64,000 nt of DNA from Pantoea agglomerans (GTDB lineage Bacteria > Pseudomonadota > Gammaproteobacteria > Enterobacterales > Enterobacteriaceae), in the NCBI RefSeq assembly GCF_020149765.1, contig NZ_CP083809.1, positions 744,001 to 808,000 on the forward strand. Direction: 5' to 3'. The position numbers and the translations under genes are program-made. This document shows, one piece after another, positions 38,101 through 48,756 of the stretch. The number at the start of each line of letters is the position of its first letter. The first letter of the stretch is position 1. Below the pieces are notes generated by a model that was not told where the DNA came from, ran no database searches, and saw only the letters and a program-made list of their open reading frames with translations.

Positions 38101-38251
38101 GCACTCTATCGGCACGGCGGTGGCGGGCGGGATGATTACCGCCACCTTCCTCGCCATCTTTTTTGTTCCCATGTTCTATGTGGTGGTGGCGCAACTCTTC
38201 TCACGTAAGAAGAGCAACGCGGCCGCTGAGGAAATAAATCATGATCGTTAA
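35114..38251 (+). CDS. RND multidrug efflux permease (HAE1, AcrB/AcrD-like)
   Basis: This 1045-aa inner-membrane proton/drug antiporter has twelve helices with two large periplasmic loops. The proton-relay aspartates are Asp407 and Asp408 in [17 protein letters not shown], and the transmembrane 10 lysine lies in LAAKNAILIVEFAKE. The opening MSTFFIKRPIFAWVVAIIVM is typical of AcrB homologues. Closeness to AcrB, AcrD or other HAE1 pumps cannot be settled by eye, and substrates are unknown. Its 3' end overlaps the outer-membrane factor gene by 11 nt. Confidence 0.94.
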   Translation: MSTFFIKRPIFAWVVAIIVMLVGAIAALNLPVNQYPDISPPAVSISVTYPGASAETTQNTVVQVIEQQLNGLDGLRYLESSSASDGSAQIIATFNQGINPDIAQVQVQDRVSLAESQLPSDVTQQGIRIRKYQKNFMMVIGLISKDGKLSNSDLADMLVSKLEDPISRTKGVGDFMVLGSEYAMRIWLDPAKLYKYNLMPSDVSTAISNQNVQVSSGSLGGLPTIPDAKTSATILGKSRFTTVKQFENVLLKVNSDGAQIRLKDVASVALGPQSYTIDSIMNGKPSAGIALRLATGANELDTANAVRATIASLKDALPDNVEVTYPYDTSPVVSASIEEVVKTLIEAIVLVFFVMLIFLQNLRATLITTMVVPVVLLGTFGILAAFGYSVNTLTMFGMVLAIGLLVDDAIVVVENVERVMHEERLDPEAATIKSMQQIQGALFGIALVLSAVLLPMAFFSGSTGVIYRQFSITIVSAMALSVLMALIFTPALCATLLKRASAEHKTTGLAGWFNRHFDSGTLHYQRGVSKVISRRGLFIVIYLAIVGVTGFLFTRVPTTFLPDEDQGLMMVQVTLPVNASSQRTQQVLNDLNAYLQKNEASVVATMFGVNGFNFAGRGQNSGMAFVRTKDWSERTQSGQSVKALAARISAHFASYPNARIFAMVPPAVMELGNATGFDFYLQDTAGHSHQQMMDATHQFVQLANQDPRLAQVRMNGMEDEPMFQLEINDERASALGLSMTDINNTLSVAWGSSYIDQFMYNGRVKQVYLMGKAASRVTPEDLNKWYFRNSSGTMVPFSAFASGKWVSGSPHFERFNGMTAEEIQGSPAAGYSSGEAMKAVEAIAAKLPKGFRVQWYGISYEEQASGSQTTQLYAISILVVFLCLAALYESWSIPLSVILVVPLGILGTISAVLLRGLQNDVFFQVGLLTTVGLAAKNAILIVEFAKELHEREGRTLVEAAVEAARLRIRPIIMTSMAFILGVLPLTISNGAGAGSQHSIGTAVAGGMITATFLAIFFVPMFYVVVAQLFSRKKSNAAAEEINHDR

Positions 38252-39638
38252 TATTCGCTGGACGCTGCCGCCGCTGGCTCTGCTGCTTACGGCCTGTAGC
38301 TTACAGCCTGAATACCATCGTCCGGCGATGCCGGTAGAGACGAGCTACGACCAGCCGACGCCGGTCGGCAACGTGGCGGATCTGCCGTGGCAGAGCTTCT
38401 TTACCGACGCCGGCATGCGCCAGCTGATCGCGCTGTCGCTGCAAAACAACCGCGATCTGCGCGTCGCGGCGCTCAACGTCGAGCAGGCGCGCGCCACGGT
38501 GCAGGTCAACCGCGCCGCGCTGCTGCCGTCGATCAGCGCCACCGCCAGCCAGACCTCGGCGCACGAGCCGGCCAATCTCTACAACACCAAAACCACCGGC
38601 GCGGTGACCTATCACGAGCTAAACGCCGGGCTGGGCGTCACCTCGTGGGAGCTCGACTTCTTCGGCCGTCTGCGCAGCCTGAGCAACGAGGCGCAGGAGC
38701 AGTATCTCTCCACCGAGGCGACCGAGCGCGCCACGCGTATTTCGCTGATCGCCCAGGTGGCGTCGGCCTGGCTGACGCTCTGTTCCGATAACGATCTGCT
38801 GCATCTGGCGCAGCAGACCGCGCAAAGCCAGCAGAAATCGTACCAGCTGACGCAGCTCAGCTATCGCGGCGGGGTGAGTAGCGATCTGGACGTGGCGCAG
38901 GCGGAGAGCACGGTGCGCAGCGCCGAGGCGGACGTGGCGAGCTACACGCGGCAGGTGCGCCAGGATGTGGACGCGCTGCGCTTGCTGGCGGGCGCCGATC
39001 TACCGGTCGATCTGCTGAAAAACGCCACGCTGAACAGCCGCTGGGACTTCCCGGCGACGCCGGCTGGGCTGCCGTCCGATCTGCTGACGCGCCGCCCGGA
39101 CATTATCGCCGCCGAGCATACGCTGAAGGCGGCCAACGCCAATATCGGCGCAGCGCGCGCCGCCTTTTTCCCCAGCATCTCGCTGACCACGTCGGGCGGC
39201 TCGACCAGCAGTTCGCTGGGGCATCTGCTGGAGGGCGGCACCGCTTCCTGGTCTTTTGTGCCCTCCATCAACCTGCCGATCTTCGACGGCGGCGTTAACC
39301 AGGCCAACCTGGATATCGCCCATATCGAGAAGCGCATCGAGGTTGCTAACTATGAGAAGGCGATCCAGACCGCATTTAAAGAGGTGAACGACGCGCTGGC
39401 CGGACAGGACACCTGGCAGGATCAACTGGCGGCCCTGGAAAAAGAGGTAGCGGCGAACCAGCGCGATTACGACTATTCTGAATTGCGCTACAAGCAAGGC
39501 GTTGACAACTATCTGAATGTGTTGGTGGCGCAGCGTTCGCTCTATAGTGCGCGCCAGGCGTGGATCGCCGCGCGTCTGGGCCAGCTAAACCAGAAAATTA
39601 CGCTGTATGAAGCGCTGGGCGGCGGCTGGAAAGCCTGA
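38241..39638 (+). CDS. Outer-membrane efflux lipoprotein (NodT/OprM family)
   Basis: This 465-aa outer-membrane factor carries the lipobox LLTACSLQPEY and repeated TolC-like helical segments, including EQARATVQVNRAALLPSISA and the second-repeat LLTRRPDIIAAEHTLKAANA. It forms the trimeric exit duct for the adjacent RND pump, which in E. coli AcrAB is provided by unlinked TolC. The ATG at 38241 overlaps the pump gene, implying coupled translation. It is followed by a terminator 91 bp downstream. Confidence 0.93.
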   Translation: MIVNIRWTLPPLALLLTACSLQPEYHRPAMPVETSYDQPTPVGNVADLPWQSFFTDAGMRQLIALSLQNNRDLRVAALNVEQARATVQVNRAALLPSISATASQTSAHEPANLYNTKTTGAVTYHELNAGLGVTSWELDFFGRLRSLSNEAQEQYLSTEATERATRISLIAQVASAWLTLCSDNDLLHLAQQTAQSQQKSYQLTQLSYRGGVSSDLDVAQAESTVRSAEADVASYTRQVRQDVDALRLLAGADLPVDLLKNATLNSRWDFPATPAGLPSDLLTRRPDIIAAEHTLKAANANIGAARAAFFPSISLTTSGGSTSSSLGHLLEGGTASWSFVPSINLPIFDGGVNQANLDIAHIEKRIEVANYEKAIQTAFKEVNDALAGQDTWQDQLAALEKEVAANQRDYDYSELRYKQGVDNYLNVLVAQRSLYSARQAWIAARLGQLNQKITLYEALGGGWKA

Positions 39639-39728
39639 TTTTTCTTAACGAAACCCTTACGGTTTGCCGATGGAAAAATAGCCGCGCTTTCGCGGATAAT
39701 ACGCGAAGTGATAATTCAAAGACTCAAT

Positions 39729-39755
39729 AATCCCCTGAAAAAAAGGGGATTTTTT
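39729..39755 (+). terminator. Intrinsic terminator between the two efflux operons
   Basis: An 8-bp stem (AATCCCCT/AGGGGATT) with a loop of A residues is followed by TTTTT. It ends 20 bp before the mdtA start, so it separates the two pump operons or attenuates readthrough into mdtABC. Confidence 0.88.
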
Positions 39756-39774
39756 CCTTTTTACTCCAGGCAAG

Positions 39775-41013
39775 ATGTTAACCATGACTAATGCGTCCCG
39801 CTCTTCCCGTTCCCGCTGGCTTAAATGGCTGCTGCTGTTAATCCTGATGGTGATTATTGCCGGCGTCGTCTGGCGCGTGCTGCCGTTCGGCAAAGGGCAG
39901 GGGGCGATGCCGCCCGGCGGACGCCACGCGGGACGCGGCGGGCCGCCGGACATGGCGATGATGGGCGGCGGCGCCACCCTGGTGCACAGCGGCGTGGCGA
40001 CCACCGCCGACGTGCCGGTCTACCTGAACGCGCTCGGCACGGTGATTCCCAACGCCAGCGTCACCGTCACCAGCCGCGTCGACGGCCAGCTGGAGAAGGT
40101 CTATTTCACCGAAGGGCAGAAAGTGGAGGCGGGGCAGCTGCTGGCGCAGATTGACCCGCGCAGCTTCCAGGCGACGCTGAATCAGTATCAGGCTGAGCTG
40201 AGCGAAAATCAGGCGCTGCTGAAAAGCGCCGAGCTGACGCTGGCGCGCTACCGCAAGCTCTACGCGCAGGACTCGCTGGCGCGTCAGGACCTCGACACCC
40301 AGACTGCCACCGTCGGCCAGTATCGCGGCGCGGTGGCCGCTGACCAGGCGCAGATCGCCAGCGCGAAGCTGAGCATCGAGTATGCGCGCATCACCGCGCC
40401 GGTCAGCGGCCGCGTCGGGCTGCGGCTGGTGGACCCGGGCAATATGGTGCAGAGCTCCAGCACCACCGGCCTGGTGACCATTACCCAGATGCAGCCCGCC
40501 GCTGCAACCTTTAGCGTGCCGCAGAGCCATATCCCCGAGCTGATCAAGGCGCTGCACAGCGGCCAGGCGCTGCCGGTCACCGCGTTCGACCAGGACAACA
40601 GCCGCGCGCTGGCGCAGGGCGAAGTGAAGTTCATCAGCAACCAGATCGACACCAGCACCGGCACCGTGGCGCTGAAGGCGACCTTCGCCAACGAGGATGA
40701 GGCGCTCTACGCCAACCAGTTCGTTAATCTGCGTTTGCAGACCCGCACCCTGAAAGGGGCGACGGTGATCCCGTCGCAGGCGCTGCAGCTGAGCAGCGAC
40801 GGCAGCTTTGTCTTCCTTATCAATAAAGACAACAGCGTGACGCGCAAAGCGGTCTCCGCCGGCCCGGCGTTCGGTGACGACAAGCAGGCGATCCTCAAGG
40901 GCGTTGAACCCGGCGATCGCCTGGTGACCGAAGGCATCGATCGCCTGACCAACGGCAGCAAAGTCGCGCTGGCGGATGAGACGCAACCGACCGCAACCGC
41001 CGAGGCAAAATGA
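39775..41013 (+). CDS. mdtA: MdtA-like RND adaptor subunit
   Basis: This 412-aa membrane fusion protein has an N-terminal transmembrane anchor (about 15-35) rather than a lipobox, then a Gly/Pro/Met-rich linker ([20 protein letters not shown]). Lipoyl halves are [14 protein letters not shown] and [14 protein letters not shown]. It matches E. coli MdtA, the adaptor of the two-permease MdtBC pump. The ATG at 39775 is kept with AGG 4 nt upstream; ATG 39784 is the alternative. The stop overlaps the mdtB start (ATGA). The E. coli partner genes mdtD and baeSR are not present. Confidence 0.92.
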   Translation: MLTMTNASRSSRSRWLKWLLLLILMVIIAGVVWRVLPFGKGQGAMPPGGRHAGRGGPPDMAMMGGGATLVHSGVATTADVPVYLNALGTVIPNASVTVTSRVDGQLEKVYFTEGQKVEAGQLLAQIDPRSFQATLNQYQAELSENQALLKSAELTLARYRKLYAQDSLARQDLDTQTATVGQYRGAVAADQAQIASAKLSIEYARITAPVSGRVGLRLVDPGNMVQSSSTTGLVTITQMQPAAATFSVPQSHIPELIKALHSGQALPVTAFDQDNSRALAQGEVKFISNQIDTSTGTVALKATFANEDEALYANQFVNLRLQTRTLKGATVIPSQALQLSSDGSFVFLINKDNSVTRKAVSAGPAFGDDKQAILKGVEPGDRLVTEGIDRLTNGSKVALADETQPTATAEAK

Positions 41014-44000
41014 ACCCGTCACGCCTGTTTATCCTGCGCCCGGTCGCCACCATCCTGCTGATGGTGGGCGTGCTGGTCGCCGGCATTTTCGCCTATAAAT
41101 TTCTCTCTACCTCGGCGCTGCCGCAGGTGGACTACCCGACGATTCAGGTTACCACGCTCTATCCCGGCGCCAGCCCCGACGTGATGGCTTCGTCGGTCAC
41201 CTCGCCGCTGGAGCGTCAGCTGGGGCAGATGGCGGGGCTGAGCCAGATGAGCTCCACCAGCTCCAGCGGCTCCTCCATCATTACCCTGAAGTTCGGCCTC
41301 GATCTCTCGCTCGACGTGGCGGAGCAGGAAGTGCAGGCGGCGATTAACGCTGCGAATAATCTACTGCCGAGCGATCTGCCCAATCCGCCGACCTATAAAA
41401 AGGTCAACCCGGCGGACAGCGCGGTGATCACCCTGGCGGCCAGTTCAGATAACCTGCCGCTGACCCAGGTGCAGGATCTGGTCAATACCCGCGTGGCGCT
41501 GAAGCTGTCGCAGATCTCCGGCGTCGGCATGGTGACGCTGGCGGGCGGCCATCAGCCAGCGATCCGCGTGCAGATGAACCCGACGGCGCTCGCCGCCCAT
41601 CATCTGACGCTGGAAGACGTTAATACGCTGATTAGCAACAGCAACGTCAACGGCTCGAAGGGCGGCTTTGACGGCAAATATCACTCGGTGACCATCGACG
41701 CCAACGACCAGCTGCGCACCGCCGACGAGTACGGCAACCTGATCCTCACTTACCAGAACGGCGCGGCGCTGCGCCTGAAGGATATCGCCCATATCGAGCA
41801 GGGGCCGGAGAACAGCTTCCAGTCCGCCTGGGCCAACAACAGCCCGGCAATTGTTATCAGCGTACAGCGCCAGCCGGGCGCCAACGTGATCCAGGTAGTG
41901 GACAACATCAAGGCGGCGCTGCCGACCCTGCAGGCCGCGCTGCCGGACGGCGTGAAGATGACCATTCTCTCTGACCGCACCCAGACCATCCGCGCCTCCA
42001 TCAGCGACGTGCAGTTCGAGCTGATGCTCTCCATCGCGCTGGTGGTGATGGTGACCTTCCTGTTTCTGCGCAACGTGGCGGCGACGCTGATCCCCAGCGT
42101 GGCGGTGCCGCTGTCGCTGGTGGGCACGTTCGGCGTAATGTATCTGGCGGGCTTCAGCCTCAATAACCTGTCGCTGATGGCGCTGACCATCGCCACCGGC
42201 TTTGTTATCGATGACGCTATCGTGGTGGTAGAAAATATTTCGCGGCGGCTGGAGGAGGGCGAAACCCCGATGCAGGCGGCGCTGAAAGGGTCGCAGCAGA
42301 TCGGCTTCACTATTATCTCGCTGACCTTCTCGCTGATTGCGGTGCTGATCCCGCTGCTGTTTATGGGCGACGTGGTGGGGCGGCTGTTCCGCGAGTTTGC
42401 CATCACGCTGGCGGTGTCGATTCTGGTCTCAATGCTGGTGTCGCTGACCCTGACGCCGATGCTGTGCGCCTACCTGCTGCGCCATATCCCGCCGGAGCGG
42501 CAGTCGCGCTTTGCGCGCAAGGGCGGCGAGCTGTTCGACAAGCTGATCCGCGGCTACGATCGGCTGCTGACGGTGGTGCTCAACCACCAGAAGCTGACGC
42601 TGCTGGTGGCGCTGGCGACCTTTGCGCTGACCGCGCTGCTCTATATGGCGGTGCCGAAAGGCTTCTTCCCGACCCAGGACACCGGGCTGATCCAGGGCAT
42701 TACGCTGGCGTCGCAGGATGTCTCCTTTAGCGAGATGGCGAAGCGTCAGCAGGCGCTGGCGAAGGTGGTGCTGGCGAATCCGGCGGTAGAGAGCGTCTCT
42801 TCCACTATCGGCATTGACGGCAACAATACCAGCCTCAACAGCGGGCGGCTGCAAATCAACCTGAAGTCGTTTGACCAGCGCGACGACAAGGCCGACGCGG
42901 TGATCAAACAGCTGCAGCAGGCGGCGAAGCAGGTGGTGGGCATCCAGCTCTTTATGCAGCCGGCGCAGGATCTGACGGTTAACGACCAGGTGACGCCGAG
43001 CCAGTATCAGTTCACCCTCGACGACGCCGACAGCGAAAACCTGGTGACCTGGTCGCCGCAGCTGGTGGCGGCGCTGCAGAAGCGGCCGGAATTTAACGGT
43101 GTGGTAAGCAATTTGCAGGATCAGGGGCGCGTGGCCTATGTCGAACTGAACCGCGATAAAGCGGCGCGCTACGGCATTACCGCGTCGGACGTCGATACTG
43201 CGCTTTATAACGCCTTTGGCCAGCGTCTGGTGTCGACTATCTTTACCCAGTCGAACCAGTATCGCGTGGTGCTGGAGGTGGCGCCCGCTTATCAGCAGTC
43301 GCCCGCCTCTTTTGAGGATGTCTATCTGCAGCCCGCCACCAGCGACAGTTCGACGACAGGCTCAACCTCCTCTTCGACCTCGACCTCGACCTCGACGTCA
43401 ACCTCCGCCAGCGACAGCACCAGCAGCGGTATGGTAAAGCTGACCGCTGTCGCCACTATCCACCAGCGCGCCGGTTCGCTGATGCATATGCGCCTGAATC
43501 AGTTCCCGGCGGTGATGATCTCCTTTAACCTCAACAGCGGCTACTCGCTGGAGGATGGGCAGAAGGCGATCGCCCAGGTGCGGCAGCAGCTGCAGATGCC
43601 GTCGAGCATTACGCTGCGCTACCAGGGCGAAACCTCCGCCTTCCAGAGCGCCACCGGCAACACCCTGTGGCTGATCCTCGCGGCGCTGCTCACCATGTAC
43701 GTGGTGCTGGGCATTCTCTACGAGAGCTTTATTCACCCGGTGACCATCCTCTCCACGCTGCCGTCGGCGGCGGTCGGCGCGCTGCTGACGCTGCTGCTGG
43801 CGGGCAGCGAATTTAGCCTGATTGCGCTAATTGGCGTGATCCTGCTCATCGGTATCGTGAAGAAGAACGCCATTATGATGATCGACTTTGCGCTGGAGGC
43901 GGAGAACAAGCAGCACCTCAGCCCGCGCGAGGCGATCCATCAAGCCTGCCTGCTGCGCTTTCGTCCGATTCTGATGACCACCATGGCAGCGCTGCTCGGC

Positions 44001-44201
44001 GCGCTGCCGCTGATGCTGGCGTCGGGATCGGGCGCGGAGCTGCGCCAGCCGCTGGGGCTGGTGATCGTCGGCGGCTTGATCGTCAGCCAGGTGCTGACGC
44101 TCTTCTCCACGCCGGTGATCTATCTCTGGTTTGACGCGCTTGCGCAGCGCGGCAACGCCTGGGTGAAACGCCGCCAGCAGCAGTCGCGAGGCGCGTCATG
44201 A
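41010..44201 (+). CDS. mdtB: MdtB-like RND permease with a Ser/Thr-rich insertion
   Basis: MdtB is one of the two RND permeases that form the heteromeric MdtBC pump (bile salts and novobiocin in E. coli). The 1063-aa product (E. coli 1040) has [19 protein letters not shown] with the paired Asp and the C-terminal [19 protein letters not shown]. Residues about 778-807 are an almost pure Ser/Thr stretch encoded partly by a hexanucleotide repeat. It lies in the second periplasmic loop and accounts for most of the extra length. The gene overlaps mdtA and mdtC by 4 bp each. Confidence 0.92.
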   Translation: MNPSRLFILRPVATILLMVGVLVAGIFAYKFLSTSALPQVDYPTIQVTTLYPGASPDVMASSVTSPLERQLGQMAGLSQMSSTSSSGSSIITLKFGLDLSLDVAEQEVQAAINAANNLLPSDLPNPPTYKKVNPADSAVITLAASSDNLPLTQVQDLVNTRVALKLSQISGVGMVTLAGGHQPAIRVQMNPTALAAHHLTLEDVNTLISNSNVNGSKGGFDGKYHSVTIDANDQLRTADEYGNLILTYQNGAALRLKDIAHIEQGPENSFQSAWANNSPAIVISVQRQPGANVIQVVDNIKAALPTLQAALPDGVKMTILSDRTQTIRASISDVQFELMLSIALVVMVTFLFLRNVAATLIPSVAVPLSLVGTFGVMYLAGFSLNNLSLMALTIATGFVIDDAIVVVENISRRLEEGETPMQAALKGSQQIGFTIISLTFSLIAVLIPLLFMGDVVGRLFREFAITLAVSILVSMLVSLTLTPMLCAYLLRHIPPERQSRFARKGGELFDKLIRGYDRLLTVVLNHQKLTLLVALATFALTALLYMAVPKGFFPTQDTGLIQGITLASQDVSFSEMAKRQQALAKVVLANPAVESVSSTIGIDGNNTSLNSGRLQINLKSFDQRDDKADAVIKQLQQAAKQVVGIQLFMQPAQDLTVNDQVTPSQYQFTLDDADSENLVTWSPQLVAALQKRPEFNGVVSNLQDQGRVAYVELNRDKAARYGITASDVDTALYNAFGQRLVSTIFTQSNQYRVVLEVAPAYQQSPASFEDVYLQPATSDSSTTGSTSSSTSTSTSTSTSASDSTSSGMVKLTAVATIHQRAGSLMHMRLNQFPAVMISFNLNSGYSLEDGQKAIAQVRQQLQMPSSITLRYQGETSAFQSATGNTLWLILAALLTMYVVLGILYESFIHPVTILSTLPSAAVGALLTLLLAGSEFSLIALIGVILLIGIVKKNAIMMIDFALEAENKQHLSPREAIHQACLLRFRPILMTTMAALLGALPLMLASGSGAELRQPLGLVIVGGLIVSQVLTLFSTPVIYLWFDALAQRGNAWVKRRQQQSRGAS
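43374..43403 (+). repeat. TCGACC hexanucleotide microsatellite in mdtB
   Basis: Three perfect TCGACC units are followed by TCGACG and TCAACC, encoding alternating Ser-Thr. Copy number changes would alter the length of the protein without changing the frame. Confidence 0.9.
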
Positions 44202-47200
44202 ACCTGACGCGGCTGTTTATTTTCCGTCCGGTCGCCACGCTGCTGCTGACGCTGGCGATTCTGCTGCTCGGCGCCCTCGGCTATCGGCTGCTGCCGGTCG
44301 CGCCGCTGCCGCAGGTCGATTTCCCTACTATTATGGTGAGCGCCAGCCTGGCGGGTGCCAGCCCGGAAACCATGGCGGCGACGGTGGCGACGCCGCTGGA
44401 GCGCGCGCTGGGGCAGATCGCCGGCATCACCGAAATGACCTCCAGCAGCTCGCAGGGATCCGCCAATATTATTTTGCAGTTTGAGCTGAACCGCGATATC
44501 AACGGCGCGGCGCGCGACGTGCAGGCGGCGATCAACGCCTCGCGCAGCCTGCTGCCGAGCAGCATGGAGTCGCTGCCGACCTACCACAAAGCTAACCCTT
44601 CCGATGCGCCCATCGTGATGCTGGCGCTCACCTCTGAAACCCGCTCGGCGGGCGAGCTTTACGATCTGGCGGAAAGCAAGATTGAGCAGGCGATGGGGCA
44701 GGTAAAGGGCGTGGGCGAGGTGTCGCTGATGGGCAGCGCGCTGCCGGCGGTGCGGATCGATCTGCAGCCACAGAAGCTGACCCACTACGGTATTTCGCTG
44801 GATCGGGTGCGCAGCGCCATCGCCAGCAGCACCACCAACCTGCCGAAGGGGATGCTGCAGGGCAGCAGCCAGTCGTGGGTGGTGGACAGCAACGGCCAGC
44901 TCGACAAGGCGGCGCAGTATCGCGATCTCATCGTCAGCTATCAGGATGGCAAGGCGGTGCGGCTGCATGACGTCGCTACCGTCTACGACTCGGTGGAGGA
45001 TCAGTATCAGGCCGGTTTCCTTAACGCCGCGCCGTCGGTGATGATCGGCATTAAGCGCCAGGCGGGCGCCAATATGCTCGACACCATCGACGCCATTAAG
45101 GCGCAGCTGCCGGCGCTGGAGAGAGATCTGCCCGCCGATACCCAGCTTAAAGTGGTGATCGACCGCTCGCCTGGGGTGCGCGCCTCGCTCTACGACACTG
45201 AAGAGACGTTGCTGATCGCCGTGCTGCTGGTGATCGCCGTGGTGTTTGTCTTCCTGCGCAACCTGCAGGCGGTGGTGATCCCGGCGCTGGCGCTGCCGGT
45301 GTCGCTGATCGGCACCTGCGCGGTGATGTATCTGCTGGGCTACAGCCTCGACAACCTGTCGCTAATGGCGCTGATTATCTCCACCGGCTTTGTGGTGGAT
45401 GACGCCATCGTAGTGCTGGAGAATATCACGCGCCATATTGAAGAGGGCTCAGGGCCGGTGCGCGCGGCGGTGCGCGGTGCGCGCGAGGTGAGCTTTACCG
45501 TGCTGTCGATGACGGTATCGCTGATCGCGGTGTTTATTCCCATCCTGCTGATGGGCAGCATCGTTGGCCGTCTGTTCCGCGAGTTCGCCATTACGCTCAC
45601 CGTGTCGCTGCTGATCTCGATGTTTGTTTCCCTCAGCCTGACGCCGATGCTCTGCTCGCGGCTGCTGAAGCGCAAGCCGCGCGTCAGCAAACGGCCGCAT
45701 CCGCTCTATCAGTTTATCGAGAACCGGCTCAATGCGCTGCTGGCGGCCTATGCGCGCGGGCTCGACTGGGTGATGCGCCACCAGAAGCTGACGATGCTCA
45801 GCCTGCTGCTCACCGTGCTGCTCAATCTGTTTCTCTATACCGTGGTGCAGAAGGGCTTCTTTCCCAATCAGGATACCGGCGTGCTGATGGGCGCGCTGCG
45901 CGCCGACCAGAACATCTCCTTTCAGGCGATGAAGCCGAAGATGCTGATGTTTACCAAAATTATTCAGGCCGATCCGGCGGTAGAGAGCGTGATGTCCTCA
46001 ATGGGCAGCGGCATGTTCGGCTCGCGCAACAGCGCTAACTTCTTTGTGCGGCTGAAGGATCTCGACCAGCGCGACGCCACCGCCACCGAAGTGGCCAACC
46101 GGCTGAGCATGAAAACCAGCCATATCGCAGGGGCGCAGATGTTCCTGATGGCGGCGCAGGATCTGCATATCGGCGGCCGCAGCGCGAACGCCAGCTATCA
46201 GTACAGCCTGCAGGCGGACGATCTCGATCTGCTGCGCACCTGGACGCCGAAAGTGCAGGCGGCGCTGGCGGCGATCCCGCAGCTCAACAGCGTCGATTCC
46301 GACTCGCAAACCGGCGGTCAGGAGGTGGTGATCGCTATCGATCGCGACCGCGCCACGCGCCTCGGCGTCAACGTGCAGATGCTCGACACCCTGCTGAACA
46401 ACGCCTTCAGCCAGCGCCAGGTCGCTACGCTCTATCACACGCTGAATCAGTATCACGTGGTGATGTCGCTTAACGACAGCTACACGCGCGATCCGGCGAT
46501 TTTGCAGCAGCTCTACGTGATTAACGACAGCGGCGACCGGGTGCCGCTCTCCGCCTTCGCGACCCTGACCAGCGGCAACGCGCCGCTGTCGGTGGCGCAT
46601 CAGGGGCAGTCGGCCACCAGCACCCTCGCTTTTAATCTTAACGACGGCGTCTCGCTGGAGCAGGCGCAGGCGCTGATTAAGCAGGCGATGGCGAAGCTCG
46701 GTTTGCCTTCCAGCATCCAGGCCGGTTTCGCCGGCACCGCCGCCGCCTTTGGCCAGCTGACGGCCACCATGCCCTGGCTGATTCTGGCGGCGCTGGCGGC
46801 GGTCTATATCGTGCTGGGCGTGCTCTACGAGAGCTATGTGCATCCGCTGACCATTCTCTCAACGCTGCCGTCGGCGGGCGTCGGCGCGCTGCTGCTGCTG
46901 CTGCTCACCGACACGCAGCTCACGCTGATTGCGCTAATCGGCATCATCCTGCTGATCGGCATCGTCAAAAAGAACGCCATTATGATGATCGACTTCGCGC
47001 TCGACGCCGAGCGCCGTCTCGGCCTGTCGCCGCAGCAGGCGATCGTGCAGGCGTGCCTGATGCGCTTTCGCCCCATTATGATGACCACGCTGGCGGCCTT
47101 TTTCGGCGCGCTGCCGCTGGCGCTCGGCAGCGGCGGCGACGCCGATCTGCGCAGCCCGCTCGGTATGGCAATCGCGGGCGGGCTGGCGCTGAGCCAGCTG

Positions 47201-47299
47201 CTGACCCTGTTTACCACGCCGGTCGTCTACCTCTGGCTCGACCGCCTGAGTCGCGCCACCCAACGTCAGTGGCGCCGCTTGCGCCATGCGGAATCCTGA
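44198..47299 (+). CDS. mdtC: MdtC-like RND permease
   Basis: This is the second permease of the MdtBC heteromer, 1033 aa (E. coli 1025). It shows [19 protein letters not shown] (proton-relay Asp pair) and [20 protein letters not shown]. Its similarity to mdtB marks an old duplication. It overlaps mdtB by ATGA and is followed 3 bp later by the outer-membrane factor gene, so all four genes are one transcription unit. Confidence 0.93.
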   Translation: MNLTRLFIFRPVATLLLTLAILLLGALGYRLLPVAPLPQVDFPTIMVSASLAGASPETMAATVATPLERALGQIAGITEMTSSSSQGSANIILQFELNRDINGAARDVQAAINASRSLLPSSMESLPTYHKANPSDAPIVMLALTSETRSAGELYDLAESKIEQAMGQVKGVGEVSLMGSALPAVRIDLQPQKLTHYGISLDRVRSAIASSTTNLPKGMLQGSSQSWVVDSNGQLDKAAQYRDLIVSYQDGKAVRLHDVATVYDSVEDQYQAGFLNAAPSVMIGIKRQAGANMLDTIDAIKAQLPALERDLPADTQLKVVIDRSPGVRASLYDTEETLLIAVLLVIAVVFVFLRNLQAVVIPALALPVSLIGTCAVMYLLGYSLDNLSLMALIISTGFVVDDAIVVLENITRHIEEGSGPVRAAVRGAREVSFTVLSMTVSLIAVFIPILLMGSIVGRLFREFAITLTVSLLISMFVSLSLTPMLCSRLLKRKPRVSKRPHPLYQFIENRLNALLAAYARGLDWVMRHQKLTMLSLLLTVLLNLFLYTVVQKGFFPNQDTGVLMGALRADQNISFQAMKPKMLMFTKIIQADPAVESVMSSMGSGMFGSRNSANFFVRLKDLDQRDATATEVANRLSMKTSHIAGAQMFLMAAQDLHIGGRSANASYQYSLQADDLDLLRTWTPKVQAALAAIPQLNSVDSDSQTGGQEVVIAIDRDRATRLGVNVQMLDTLLNNAFSQRQVATLYHTLNQYHVVMSLNDSYTRDPAILQQLYVINDSGDRVPLSAFATLTSGNAPLSVAHQGQSATSTLAFNLNDGVSLEQAQALIKQAMAKLGLPSSIQAGFAGTAAAFGQLTATMPWLILAALAAVYIVLGVLYESYVHPLTILSTLPSAGVGALLLLLLTDTQLTLIALIGIILLIGIVKKNAIMMIDFALDAERRLGLSPQQAIVQACLMRFRPIMMTTLAAFFGALPLALGSGGDADLRSPLGMAIAGGLALSQLLTLFTTPVVYLWLDRLSRATQRQWRRLRHAES

Positions 47300-47302
47300 T
47301 CA

Positions 47303-48691
47303 ATGAAAAAGTTTTCTCTCGCTTTACTGCTGCTGCTCGGCGGCTGCGCCGTCGGCCCCGACTATCAGCGCCCCAGCGCCAGCGTGCCGCTGCACTATAA
47401 AGAGGCCAAAGGCTGGCAGCGCGCCGCGCCGCAGGATGACCAGAACAAAGGTGAATGGTGGCGGGTCTATCACGACGACACCCTGAGCGGCCTGCTGCAG
47501 CAGGTGAGCATCTCTAACCAGAATGTCGCCAGCTACGCCGCCCAGTACCGCGAAGCGCAGGCGCTGGCCGCCCAGTCGCGCGCCGCGCTCTTCCCGACCA
47601 TCGGCTATGACGCCAGCGGGACGCGCAGCGGCACCCGTTCAACCAACAGCGGCGCGCGCAGCGTCACCAACAGCAACTCGGCGCAGCTGAGCGCCAGCTG
47701 GGAGGTGGATCTGTGGGGCAAACTGCGGCGCACCCGGGAAGAGAACGCCGCCAGCGCCCAGGCGAGCGCCGCCGAGCTGGCGAACGTGACGCTCAGCGCC
47801 CAGTCGGAGCTGGCGCAGGACTATTTTCAGCTGCGTATTATGGATGAGAAGATCGCCCGCTATCAGCAGAGCGTGGCGGCCTACGAGCGCTACCTGAAGA
47901 TCATCGGCAATAAATATCAGGCGGGTAGCGAATCGCGCGCCACCCTGGCCCAGGCGCAGATGCAGCTGGAGAGCGCCCGCGCCTCGGCGCTCGACCAGCA
48001 GTGGCAGCGTGCCCAGCTGGAGCACGCCATCGCGCTGCTGATCGGCAAAGCGCCCGCCGACTTCAGCCTGCCGGCGGCGAAGCTGACCGCAACGCTGCCG
48101 CCGCTGCCGCAGGCGCTGCCGTCGCAGCTGCTGCAGCGCCGACCCGATATCGCTTATGCCGAGCGCAACGTCGCCGCCGCCAACGCCGTGGTCGGCGTGG
48201 CGATAGCTGGCTACTATCCCGATTTGACGCTGAGCGCCAGCGGCGGCACCAGCGCCTCGGCGCTGCGTAATCTCTTCTCGCTGCCTTACCGCGTCTGGTC
48301 GCTCGGCCCCGATCTGAGCGGCACGCTGCTCGACTTCGGCGCCACCTCGGCGAAGGTGGATCAGGCGCGCGCCGCCTACGACGCCAGCGTCGCCAGCTAT
48401 CGGCTGGCGGTGCTGACGGCGATGCAGGAAGTCGAGGACGATCTGGTGGAGCTGAACACCCTCACCGAGGAGCTGGGGGCCCAGCAGCGCGCCACCGACG
48501 CCGCGCGCGAGTCGGCGCGCGTAACGCGCAACCAGTATGAAGCGGGCATGATCGACTATCTCGACGTCGCCACCACTGAAACCAGCAGCCTGAGCGCGCA
48601 GCAGAGCCTGCTGTCGCTGCAAAGCACGCAGTGGGTCACCAGCGTAGCGCTGATCGCCGCGCTCGGCGGCGGCTGGCAGCCGACGCCCTAA
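47303..48691 (+). CDS. Outer-membrane efflux lipoprotein of the MdtABC operon
   Basis: This 462-aa NodT/OprM-type outer-membrane factor has the lipobox LLGGCAVGPDYQRP, the first-repeat YREAQALAAQSRAALFPTIG and the second-repeat LLQRRPDIAYAERNVAAANA. It is a distinct paralogue of the protein encoded at 38241. E. coli mdtABC lacks a linked channel, whereas Pseudomonas MuxABC-OpmB has the same adaptor, two-permease and channel layout, so the operon is complete on its own. It starts 3 bp after mdtC. Confidence 0.92.
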   Translation: MKKFSLALLLLLGGCAVGPDYQRPSASVPLHYKEAKGWQRAAPQDDQNKGEWWRVYHDDTLSGLLQQVSISNQNVASYAAQYREAQALAAQSRAALFPTIGYDASGTRSGTRSTNSGARSVTNSNSAQLSASWEVDLWGKLRRTREENAASAQASAAELANVTLSAQSELAQDYFQLRIMDEKIARYQQSVAAYERYLKIIGNKYQAGSESRATLAQAQMQLESARASALDQQWQRAQLEHAIALLIGKAPADFSLPAAKLTATLPPLPQALPSQLLQRRPDIAYAERNVAAANAVVGVAIAGYYPDLTLSASGGTSASALRNLFSLPYRVWSLGPDLSGTLLDFGATSAKVDQARAAYDASVASYRLAVLTAMQEVEDDLVELNTLTEELGAQQRATDAARESARVTRNQYEAGMIDYLDVATTETSSLSAQQSLLSLQSTQWVTSVALIAALGGGWQPTP

Positions 48692-48728
48692 ATCGCGCCT
48701 TGACGCTTGTCGAACGACGCCAGATCCT

Positions 48729-48756
48729 GCATCGTTAGTAACCTTTTTAACGATGC
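48729..48756 (+). other. Stem-loop in the aas leader next to the ribosome site
   Basis: A 9-bp perfect stem (GCATCGTTA/TAACGATGC) with a 10-nt loop ends just before the AAGGAG ribosome site of aas. It could affect translation start or be the end of an upstream transcript; there is no T-run after it. A TTGACG at 48700-48705 is a possible -35. Confidence 0.5.
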
